DNA of 64,000 nucleotides from Candidatus Gastranaerophilales bacterium (GTDB taxonomy: Bacteria; Cyanobacteriota; Vampirovibrionia; Gastranaerophilales; Gastranaerophilaceae): contig CANPZP010000001.1 in the NCBI GenBank assembly GCA_947589115.1, positions 56,801 to 120,800 of the forward strand, in the 5' to 3' direction. A program made the position numbers and the translations under genes. Of this stretch, positions 45,420 through 53,849 are shown one piece after another; positions within the stretch are counted from its first letter, which is position 1, and each line of letters begins with the position of its first letter. The notes beneath the pieces are model-generated. The model saw nothing but the letters and a program-made list of their open reading frames with translations, was not told where the DNA came from and searched no databases.

Positions 45420-46333
45420 CTACATCAGAAAAAAACAGCGATACTGCACTTAGACTTTTAGAAATATTAAAAATACTTTTTATAAAAGACGTTACAAAAC
45501 ACGAATTAATTAATCAATTAAAGGGAAATAAGTCGTTTGTAAATGTATACACTCAAGAAGCGTTTATAAAATATTTCAGTACTTTACAGGCAATAGGATT
45601 TAATATTGTTAAAGAAGGCAGAAAATATAAACTTACAAATGCCATGAAAAATATTGAACTTTCTAATGAAGAAGAAAATCTTATCTTAAAACTTTTGAAA
45701 AATGCAAATAAACTTTATAACAAGGATTTAGAAGAAAAAATTTATAATATATTTTTTAAAGTTCAAAAATTTACTAATTTAAATTTTGAAAAAGAAATAG
45801 AAAAAATTAAGAATGAAAATACAAAAATTTCTGATGATAATATAAAGAATAATATAATTACAACCTTAGTAAATTATATACAAGATAAGCATTTATTAAG
45901 TATAAAAATACAAAAACCGAATCAGATTGAAGAAAATGTAATAGCGGAAATAAAAAATGTAACGGAAAAAAAAGGCAAGATATATTTAACTTTTTATAAT
46001 TCATCTTGGGGTAAAAACAGGAAATTTGCGTTAGATAATATTAGCGAAATAAAACAATTGCCTAAAAAATCGGCAGAAATTAAAATTAATAATTCTTATG
46101 TGTTTGAAGTATACGGCAGATTATCTAAATCATACAGATTAAGAACATCGGAAAAAGTTATTGATTACGGCTTGAATTTTATAAGAATATCAAACGAAGG
46201 AGAGGACAGGGAAACTTTTTTGTTAAGACTGTTAAAATACGGTGAAAATTGTAAAATAATTAAACCTTTATCCCTGCAAAAAGAATTTATTAATCTTACA
46301 AATTCAATATTAAAAAATTTGGAGGAAGTTTAA
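45416..46333 (+). CDS. WYL-domain-like regulator, second of a tandem pair
   Basis: A 305-residue paralogue-like protein with the same layout: N-terminal helical DNA-binding region (LLEILKILFIKDVTKHELIN) and a C-terminal WYL-type region (VTEKKGKIYLTFYNSSWGK with KFALDNISEI). The match to WYL is weaker than in the first gene, but the shared layout and the 4-base coupling favour a heterodimer partner. It ends one base into the start of the DUF4127 gene, which has a strong GGAGGAAG ribosome site in the last codons here. The three genes form a tight operon. Confidence 0.7.
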   Translation: MTTSEKNSDTALRLLEILKILFIKDVTKHELINQLKGNKSFVNVYTQEAFIKYFSTLQAIGFNIVKEGRKYKLTNAMKNIELSNEEENLILKLLKNANKLYNKDLEEKIYNIFFKVQKFTNLNFEKEIEKIKNENTKISDDNIKNNIITTLVNYIQDKHLLSIKIQKPNQIEENVIAEIKNVTEKKGKIYLTFYNSSWGKNRKFALDNISEIKQLPKKSAEIKINNSYVFEVYGRLSKSYRLRTSEKVIDYGLNFIRISNEGEDRETFLLRLLKYGENCKIIKPLSLQKEFINLTNSILKNLEEV

Positions 46334-47733
46334 TGAAAACAATTGCACTTATTCCGATTGATAACAGAAGTGTATGTTATGAACTTCCCAAACAAATAAT
46401 AGATTCGGATAAAGAATATAACTTATTATTACCGCCTAAAGAATATTTGGGTGATTTAACAAAGTATGCAAAAAATGATGAAATATTATCTTGGCTTAAA
46501 TCACTTAAAAATCCTGATATTATAGTTATTTCTCTTGATACTGCGGCATACGGAGGTTTAATTTCTTCAAGAAGAAGTAATGATTCTTTTAAAAAGGTTA
46601 AACAAAGAATTGATAAATTAGTTAATGTGATAAATAAATTTAATTCAAAAGTATATGCTTTTTCAAGTATAATGAGAATTTCCGATAATAATGTAAATGA
46701 AGAAGAAAAAGAGTATTGGAATTTATACGGAAAAAAAATATTTAATTATTCTTTTAATTTACATAAATCAAAGGTACTGGGTGAATATTACGATAGTAAA
46801 TCGAATCAAATACCGGATGAAATTTTAAATGATTATTTGAATACCAGAAAGCGCAATTTTGAGATAAATAAATATTATATAGATTTAAAAAATAAAGGTG
46901 TATTTGATACTTTGGTATTTTCAAAAGATGACTGCGCACAATACGGATTGAATGTTGAGGAATCTGAATTATTAGAGCAGTATGCAAAATCGGGGGAAAA
47001 TATATACATTAAAACAGGTGCCGATGAGATACCGTTATCATTAATATCCCGTGCAATAAATAAAGAAAAAAAAATAAAAATATGTCCCGTATATACAAAT
47101 AAAGAGGGTAAAAATAAAATATCAAAGTATGAAGATATAGATGTGGAGGCATCCGTAAACTCACAAATAGAATTGTGCGGTGCGGAATTATCCGATGAAA
47201 CTCATTGTGATTTAATTATGCTTGTAAATAATTTTAAAACCGAACAGGGCGAATTGGTTATGGGGATTAATGTTCCTTTATTTGAAGGGAATATTGATGA
47301 TTTTGATAAACCTTATTTTATATGTGATATTTTAAATGCGAACGGAAGTGATAATAATTTTGTGCAAAAAGCTGTAATAGAAAAGGAATTAAAAGAGTAT
47401 TACGGATATTCCGGATGGAATACCACGGGAAATACGCTGGGATGCGGAATAAGCATGGCATTAACGTATTATAAAGCAAAGAAGCCTGACAATACGGCAT
47501 TTAATAAATTGAATACCATAAGACTGTTGGATGATTGGGCATATCAGGCAAATGTAAGAGGGCAAATAAGGGATAAGAAAGAAAATCTGTATAACAATAT
47601 AATAAAAGAAAAAATGTCTTATTATGAAAAAACGGTTTTAAAAAAATTTAATTTAGAAGGAGTTGAAGTTAAATATAGTTTTCCATGGGACAGATTCTTT
47701 GAGATAAGAATCGATATTAGTTCCGAAATATAA
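46333..47733 (+). CDS. DUF4127 family protein
   Basis: A 466-residue protein of the DUF4127 family: TIALIPIDNRSVCYELPKQI at the start, then the characteristic IIVISLDTAAYGGLISSRR and the distal GYSGWNTTGNTLGCGI. The family is widespread in gut bacteria and its biochemical role is not settled; some members sit near sugar metabolism genes. No membrane segment or signal peptide is evident. It is translated directly from the end of the WYL operon, so these regulators probably control it. thrS follows after 69 bases with its own ribosome site. Confidence 0.88.
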   Translation: MKTIALIPIDNRSVCYELPKQIIDSDKEYNLLLPPKEYLGDLTKYAKNDEILSWLKSLKNPDIIVISLDTAAYGGLISSRRSNDSFKKVKQRIDKLVNVINKFNSKVYAFSSIMRISDNNVNEEEKEYWNLYGKKIFNYSFNLHKSKVLGEYYDSKSNQIPDEILNDYLNTRKRNFEINKYYIDLKNKGVFDTLVFSKDDCAQYGLNVEESELLEQYAKSGENIYIKTGADEIPLSLISRAINKEKKIKICPVYTNKEGKNKISKYEDIDVEASVNSQIELCGAELSDETHCDLIMLVNNFKTEQGELVMGINVPLFEGNIDDFDKPYFICDILNANGSDNNFVQKAVIEKELKEYYGYSGWNTTGNTLGCGISMALTYYKAKKPDNTAFNKLNTIRLLDDWAYQANVRGQIRDKKENLYNNIIKEKMSYYEKTVLKKFNLEGVEVKYSFPWDRFFEIRIDISSEI

Positions 47734-47802
47734 TAAACAATCAAGTTGATATATAATTATGAGAGTGATATAAAATTATATTAGATATAAAAGGGGAATA
47801 TC

Positions 47803-49587
47803 ATGGAAAAGAACAGTGAGAATTTACATATATTAAGACATTCGGCATCACATATTATGGCACAGGCAGTACAAAAATTATTTCCTGAAGCAAAATTAGC
47901 AATAGGGCCGAGTGTTGAAAACGGATTTTATTATGATTTTGATTTGGACAATCATTCCTTTACGGATGAGGATTTGGCAAATATAGAAGCCGAAATGAAA
48001 AATATATTAAAAGAAACACTGACGTTTGAGAAATATGAAATTCCCGATGTACAAAAACAAATAGAAGAATTTAAGTCAGAAGGCGAAATATATAAAGCGG
48101 AGTTATTGGAAGAACATAGAAATGACAATCCGACACTGTATTTAACAAAAGATAAAAACGGGAATGTATTGTTTAATGATTTATGCCGGGGACCGCATTT
48201 ACCCAATACGTCGTATATAAAAGCAAATGCAATAAAAGTTATGAAAGTTGCAGGTGCATATTGGAGAGGCAATGAAAAAAATAAAATGCTTCAAAGGATA
48301 TATGCAACAGCATTTTGGAATAAAGAGGACTTAGCTGAATATTTAAATTATTTGGAAGAAGCACAAAAAAGAGATCACAGAAAACTGGGTACGGCTTTGG
48401 ATTTGTTTTCCGTACGTGAAGAAATAGGCGGCGGATTGGTATTATGGCATCCTAATCTGGCAATTGTTCGTGAGGAAATAGAAAATTATTGGAGAACCGA
48501 ACACAGAAAAAGAGGATATGTAATTGTTCATACTCCGCAATTAGCGAAATCAAAGTTATGGGAATTATCGGGACATATTGACCATTATAAAGAAAATATG
48601 TTCTTTATCAGAAAAGAAAGTGAAGATGAAGAGCAATATATAGTAAAACCGATGAATTGTCCGTTTCATATTATGATATATCAAGCAAACAGATATTCAT
48701 ATCGTTCTTTACCCTTAAGAATGGCAGAATTGGGAACGGTATATCGTAAAGAGAAATCAGGTGCATTATCAGGTTTGACACGTGTTCAAGGGTTTACTCA
48801 GGATGATGCTCATATATTCTGTACTCCCGAGCAGTTAGTTGATGAAATTAACGGAATAATAGATTTCGTTTCGGATACAATGAAAATATTTAATATGGAT
48901 TTTGAAGTGGAACTTTCAACACGCCCCGAAAGTTATGTAGGCGATTTAAAGAACTGGGAGCTTGCTGAATCGGGACTTAAAGAAGCTTTGAATAAACGAG
49001 GAATGAAATATGAAATCAATGAAGGGGACGGTGCTTTTTACGGGCCTAAAATTGATTTCAAAGTAAAAGATGCATTAAACAGAACATGGCAGTGTGCTAC
49101 AATTCAATTGGATTTTAATTTGCCTGAACGTTTCGAGATTAAATATCAGGATAAAGACGGGCAAATGAAAACACCTGTTATGCTGCACAGAGTTATATTC
49201 GGTTCAATGGAAAGATTCCATGGTATATTAATAGAACATTTTGCAGGTGCGTTTCCGATGTGGCTTGCTCCAAGTCAGGTTTGCATTGTACCTATTGCAG
49301 AACGTCATAATGATTATGCTAAAAAGCTATATGACAGATTATTTAAAGAAGGAATAAGAGTAAAACTTGATGATCGTTCAGAAAGCATGAGTTATAAAAT
49401 AAGAGAAGCGCTTCAGGGTAATAAAATACCTTATGTACTTGTTGCAGGAGATAAAGAAATAGACGAAAATCAAGTTTCCGTAAGAATAAGAGGTATAGGC
49501 GAAGCAGGTAAAATGTCCGTTGATGAGTTTATCCGTATAGCGAAAGATAAAATTCAAACAAAAACTCAAAATTTAGCTTTAAATTAA
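47803..49587 (+). CDS. thrS: Threonyl-tRNA synthetase lacking the N-terminal TGS domain
   Basis: A 594-residue class II synthetase for tRNA-Thr. The editing domain is present from residue 8 (ILRHSASHIMAQAVQ with HSASH and later LCRGPHLP), then the catalytic core with the zinc Cys in MNCPFHIMIY, and the C-terminal anticodon-binding domain. The usual first 60 residues (TGS domain) are missing. The ATG has a strong AAAGGGGAAT ribosome site, so this is the true start, not a missed longer frame. It ends with a 4-base overlap (TTAA) with the convergent helicase gene. Confidence 0.93.
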   Translation: MEKNSENLHILRHSASHIMAQAVQKLFPEAKLAIGPSVENGFYYDFDLDNHSFTDEDLANIEAEMKNILKETLTFEKYEIPDVQKQIEEFKSEGEIYKAELLEEHRNDNPTLYLTKDKNGNVLFNDLCRGPHLPNTSYIKANAIKVMKVAGAYWRGNEKNKMLQRIYATAFWNKEDLAEYLNYLEEAQKRDHRKLGTALDLFSVREEIGGGLVLWHPNLAIVREEIENYWRTEHRKRGYVIVHTPQLAKSKLWELSGHIDHYKENMFFIRKESEDEEQYIVKPMNCPFHIMIYQANRYSYRSLPLRMAELGTVYRKEKSGALSGLTRVQGFTQDDAHIFCTPEQLVDEINGIIDFVSDTMKIFNMDFEVELSTRPESYVGDLKNWELAESGLKEALNKRGMKYEINEGDGAFYGPKIDFKVKDALNRTWQCATIQLDFNLPERFEIKYQDKDGQMKTPVMLHRVIFGSMERFHGILIEHFAGAFPMWLAPSQVCIVPIAERHNDYAKKLYDRLFKEGIRVKLDDRSESMSYKIREALQGNKIPYVLVAGDKEIDENQVSVRIRGIGEAGKMSVDEFIRIAKDKIQTKTQNLALN

Positions 49588-52500
49588 AGTATATCGTTAA
49601 AAATGTTTTTGATTCTTTCAATACAGCCTTGAGGGCTTAAATACCATTCACGGAACGATATTCTTTCAACATTTGCGCCTGTTCTTTCAATTAAGGTCTG
49701 CTTTTTCATCGGAGTTTTTATTGATTTTATATTATCTTCAGCTCCGTCTATTTCAATAATTAATACTTTACCTGACGGCGCAGTTACGGTTAAATCCGTG
49801 CTTAAGCCTGCAAGGATTTTTCCGGCTTCTACTTTAAATCCTTCTTTTGTAAGTGCTTGCGCTATTTCTTTTTCTAACCTGTTTTTATATATATTTGTAT
49901 CTATATCTAAATCTGTTTTTAAATTGGATTTTTGTATATATTCCTGAACGTATTCAATATAATCTTTTAAAAGCCCTGAAGGAAGTGATTTTGGGTCTTT
50001 GGATAAAAATATAATTTGTTTTTTTCTTGCTCTTGTTATTGCAACATTAAATAAATTCGGGATTTGCAAAAATGTTAAGCTTTGATTGAAACTGTTATTC
50101 GCTATTGCCCACGAAATTATAATTATATCTCTTTCATCACCTTGGAATGTATGTGCGGTACCGATTTCAATTTTATGCTTTCTTATTGTTGATTCCGGAA
50201 GTACTTGATAAACAGCTTTTTTGATTAATTCAACCTGACCTCTAAACGGTGATATAATACCGATTGATACAGGTTCATAATCTTGAGGTTTATTTCTTTC
50301 GTCATCTTGTATTATTTCTTGCAGTTTATTCATTACCGCTTCAGTTTCAGGCATGTTTCTGGTTATATCATAATCAACTTTACCTTCCGGTACTTGTATT
50401 AGTTCAAGTACATTTGAATCATTGCATTGTGACATAATTCTTATTCTGTCGCCGTAAAATTCTTTATTGCTGAAATCAATAATAGGTGCATAACTTCTGA
50501 AATGTTCATCGAGTAAAACGGGTTTTGTTGAGTAATAGTTAGCTAAATCAAACATTGAATTTGTTCTGAATCTCCACATTAATTGATATTTATCCGGAAT
50601 TTCATATTGACTTAAAAAGGATTGTTCTTTAGATTTTTCAAGGAATGAAAGGTGAGGTAATTGTTTATCATCACCGACAATAACAGCTTTTTTGCATCTG
50701 AATAAAATAGGCAGACAACTTGCAATATCGCATTGAGAAGATTCATCAATAATAGCGACATCAAATAAGCCGGGTTTCAAAGGAAGCGAGGCTGAAACCG
50801 CATAAGTAGTCACACACCAGCAAGGAAACGCTTCCAATAACGGTTTAAAATCTTCATCTTCCAATAATCTGTTTTGCAGATTTTTTCTTCTTGTTATCAA
50901 TGCTTTTGTGTGTACTATTAACCTTTGTCGTTTAACTTGGTCACGTAATAATCCTTTAAGTGATGTTCTTCTTTTTCCTTTTAATATTTCAACAGCCAGT
51001 TTTCTTTGTTTTTTCTTAAGAATTTTTATTTCTTCAATAATATTGTGAATATTACCGATTTTAAATAGCTGAGTTTCAATGAATCCGGCTTTAGCTGATA
51101 ATTTAGCAAGAGTTAATTCAAGCTTTAATCTTTCAAGATGTTCAATATCGGGTTTAAAGTCTTTACTTTGAATAAGTTTTTTTAATTGATAACCGGCGAA
51201 TTTAGTTGTTATATCCGAAATAATGCCGTTTTTTCTCGCATTTTTTTCAAGATTTATTATTGCATTTTCAATATTATCAATTTCTTGTAAAGTATATTTG
51301 CTGTTAAGAAATTCAAGATTACCTATGTATGCTGATTTTTCATCCCTCTCTTTTATAACATCAGTCCATTCTTCTTCTAATTTAATAATGTCCTCACATT
51401 TTTTTTCAAGATTTCTTATAGACGTGATTAATTTATGCATGTCATCAACATCAACAATAATGGAATCTTCAAATCCGTTATCCAAATCAACTTTATTAGA
51501 GATTAAGTCTTGAAGAGCGAAAGATAACTGTTTTTGGTAGTTGGTTCTTCCTGCTCTTAAAGCAAGAAAAGGAGCCCCAAAGTCATTAAGCCTGTCTGCG
51601 ACAACGTCTGTTGCTTTATCCATTCTCGATGCAACTAAAACCGTTTTCCCGTTTGAAATTAAATGACATATCAGATTAACTATAGTTTGAGATTTACCTG
51701 TTCCGGGAGGGCCGTATACTGATAAAATAGTATTATCTTCAAGATTTTTTATTACATCCTCCTGCGAATCACTTAATGATAAAGGTGTTACGGATACGAA
51801 ATCTTTTAAATTATTATCTTTAATAATTTTAGATGCCATTTTGCCTTTACCTTGAAGGTATTCTTCATTGACAATATTTAACGCCGTTTCTCTGATAACT
51901 CCGGAAGGTTTTTCCGCAATCTGCGTCAGTTCATATAATACCCCTGCCGTAACTAAGGGACGTTTTGTCAGTATAATAGCACTTTTATTTGTTAATACTA
52001 CTTTATCTGCTTTTAATTTCGGTTTTGGTTTATCCGCTTCAATTTCTTCTATTGTATCTTCAAGATTTTCATAATTGATTTGTTTTTCCGGATTGGGAGT
52101 TATGTTTTCCGCTTCAATATTGTTTTCTAATTCTTCTGTTTTGTTAAGTTCCAACTCTAAGTCGGGAATTAAAGATTTTAAAGTCGTTAAAAATATATTT
52201 AAATCATCTTCTTTTAAAGGTAATTTAGGAACAACATCCAATAAGCCGTCGAGCATATTGTCTATTTCATCTTCTTCTCCCGGCAGATTCATTAAACTTG
52301 TCAGGGCTGCAGTATTCAAAGAAAGACCTTCTTCCTGTACACTGCATTCAATATTCATACCTGAGCGTTCTAATTTACAAGTTGAGTATAAAAGCGGTGT
52401 TAAAAATTCATTTTTTCTTTTAGTCTTTGCATTTTTACCGACTAAAAATAAATAACCGTATATTAAATATTTATCTGTTTTGCTGTTCTCGCTAAGCAGC

Positions 52501-52769
52501 ATAAGCTCAGTTAAATATGAGTCTGCTCCGTCAAGTTTTAAAGCTTGAGGGTATGACGTAAAAAGTTTTTCGCTGCTTAATATTGAATCTGACGGAACTT
52601 TATTTTCCGCTTCAAGGAAAATCCATTTATTTTCTTTATCTTGGCTCAAATTTCTGAAAGTCGAGCTTTGAACTTCTTCTCTTACACAATCATGCAAATA
52701 AAGACTTAATCTTTTAATAAAACTGTTATGAAATGCCGAATTTAATATTTTAGTAGCTTCCTGAAGCAT
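49584..52769 (-). CDS. DNA2/NAM7-type SF1B helicase with C-terminal nuclease-like domain (defence-associated)
   Basis: A 1061-residue protein. The helicase core has Walker A VYGPPGTGKSQT (353-360), motif II VAIIDESSQCDIASCLP, motif III GDDKQLPH, motif V HTFQGDERDIIIIS and motif VI NVAITRARKKQII. The C-terminal 95 residues (about 965-1061) look like an MTES/DUF559-type endonuclease with D992 and E1006-x-D1008 (IIEIDGAEDN) in a PD-(D/E)xK-like layout. The N-terminal 330 residues are unrecognised. Helicase-nuclease proteins of this kind occur in many anti-phage islands. It lies 102 bases downstream of the specificity gene of a restriction-modification pair. The ribosome site is GGGGAAAT. Confidence 0.8.
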   Translation of the reverse strand: MLQEATKILNSAFHNSFIKRLSLYLHDCVREEVQSSTFRNLSQDKENKWIFLEAENKVPSDSILSSEKLFTSYPQALKLDGADSYLTELMLLSENSKTDKYLIYGYLFLVGKNAKTKRKNEFLTPLLYSTCKLERSGMNIECSVQEEGLSLNTAALTSLMNLPGEEDEIDNMLDGLLDVVPKLPLKEDDLNIFLTTLKSLIPDLELELNKTEELENNIEAENITPNPEKQINYENLEDTIEEIEADKPKPKLKADKVVLTNKSAIILTKRPLVTAGVLYELTQIAEKPSGVIRETALNIVNEEYLQGKGKMASKIIKDNNLKDFVSVTPLSLSDSQEDVIKNLEDNTILSVYGPPGTGKSQTIVNLICHLISNGKTVLVASRMDKATDVVADRLNDFGAPFLALRAGRTNYQKQLSFALQDLISNKVDLDNGFEDSIIVDVDDMHKLITSIRNLEKKCEDIIKLEEEWTDVIKERDEKSAYIGNLEFLNSKYTLQEIDNIENAIINLEKNARKNGIISDITTKFAGYQLKKLIQSKDFKPDIEHLERLKLELTLAKLSAKAGFIETQLFKIGNIHNIIEEIKILKKKQRKLAVEILKGKRRTSLKGLLRDQVKRQRLIVHTKALITRRKNLQNRLLEDEDFKPLLEAFPCWCVTTYAVSASLPLKPGLFDVAIIDESSQCDIASCLPILFRCKKAVIVGDDKQLPHLSFLEKSKEQSFLSQYEIPDKYQLMWRFRTNSMFDLANYYSTKPVLLDEHFRSYAPIIDFSNKEFYGDRIRIMSQCNDSNVLELIQVPEGKVDYDITRNMPETEAVMNKLQEIIQDDERNKPQDYEPVSIGIISPFRGQVELIKKAVYQVLPESTIRKHKIEIGTAHTFQGDERDIIIISWAIANNSFNQSLTFLQIPNLFNVAITRARKKQIIFLSKDPKSLPSGLLKDYIEYVQEYIQKSNLKTDLDIDTNIYKNRLEKEIAQALTKEGFKVEAGKILAGLSTDLTVTAPSGKVLIIEIDGAEDNIKSIKTPMKKQTLIERTGANVERISFREWYLSPQGCIERIKNIFNDIL

Positions 52770-52871
52770 AATTTCCCCTATTCCGCCTTTAATTTAGTTA
52801 TTATATCATTTTATGTTATTAACTTAAAGGTTTTTAAGGATTTATGCTCAAATTTCATACAAAAAATGTAG

Positions 52872-53849
52872 TTATTTAATTAAATCTGAATAAGGTAAAG
52901 ATTTAATATAATTTTCAATATATTCAAAATCGACAGTTCCGTCTTTTTTAGATGGAAGTTTGATTTTTAAATTTTGAATTCTTTTTGTACCAAGTTTTCT
53001 TCCATATGCATATTTAAATTTTTCTTTTTCTATTACTGTTTTAATAAATAAAGCAATATAAACATTTAGATTAAATTTTGGAGTTAAAATTCTTATATCA
53101 TCAGGAGAAGAACAATATGGTTTTGATTGATAAAAAGTTGAACAGACAGAACCATTTCTTGCTATTGTAATTGTATTTTCTTTTTGCGACGGTTTAGCAT
53201 CTATGTATCCTGTAATACCGTTATTTTCAGAAGAAGAACCTATATAAATTGTTTTCCCAAAATTGCTGTGTTGCAAATTTTCGTCTTTTGATACTGAAAT
53301 ATCAAATAATTCTGATAATTTAAATTCTTTCCAGTATTTTAAATCTTTTAGTTTACTATTATTTATATTTATATTAGTTTTTATATTTTTTGAATTTTTA
53401 TTATAAATAGATTTTATATAATTATGCATAAATTCTATGTCAGGTTTATTATTTTTTGCCGGTAGATTTATGATTTCATTAATAAATTTATTTTTTTGTA
53501 TTGGTCTGTTATAAGTGTATTTTTGTTCTAATAAAACATTTAATACAGTACATAAATATAAAGCTGAATAAAAATTAATATATTTATTTCTTAAAACTAA
53601 AATATTTTGACTGGCAATGAAGTCTTTTGGCTGCCAGAAAGCTTTAAATGTTCCTACCATACTGATAGTAATGCAATTTCCTTTTGTTAAATCTTCCGGT
53701 GAAACATCACTATAACATTGCAGACCGTTGTTAGATGAACTTCTGCCAACAAATGGATATTGCCCGTTTTGATTTAATTGATTTTTATCAAAACTTTTTG
53801 CAATACTAATTTCTTCAAATACATCCTTAATAAAAAAATTTTTATTCAT
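52872..53849 (-). CDS. Restriction-modification specificity subunit (BcgI B-like, two TRDs)
   Basis: A 325-residue type I/IIB specificity protein made of two similar target-recognition halves. The first has PFVGRSSSNNGLQCYSD and NCITISMVGTFKAFWQP; the second has TIYIGSSSENNGITGYID and NTITIARNGSVCSTFYQ. Each half ends in a helical spacer with KNKFINEIINLPAK or KRIQNLKIKLPSK. The halves read the two parts of a split DNA site. Its ATG overlaps the end of the nuclease-methylase gene by 4 bases. Its length is close to the B subunit of BcgI (about 340 residues). Confidence 0.85.
   Translation of the reverse strand: MNKNFFIKDVFEEISIAKSFDKNQLNQNGQYPFVGRSSSNNGLQCYSDVSPEDLTKGNCITISMVGTFKAFWQPKDFIASQNILVLRNKYINFYSALYLCTVLNVLLEQKYTYNRPIQKNKFINEIINLPAKNNKPDIEFMHNYIKSIYNKNSKNIKTNININNSKLKDLKYWKEFKLSELFDISVSKDENLQHSNFGKTIYIGSSSENNGITGYIDAKPSQKENTITIARNGSVCSTFYQSKPYCSSPDDIRILTPKFNLNVYIALFIKTVIEKEKFKYAYGRKLGTKRIQNLKIKLPSKKDGTVDFEYIENYIKSLPYSDLIK

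Noticed and set aside
47734..47802. T-box or attenuator upstream of thrS
   Set aside because: Only 69 bases separate thrS from the DUF4127 gene, too short for a T-box and without a terminator hairpin.
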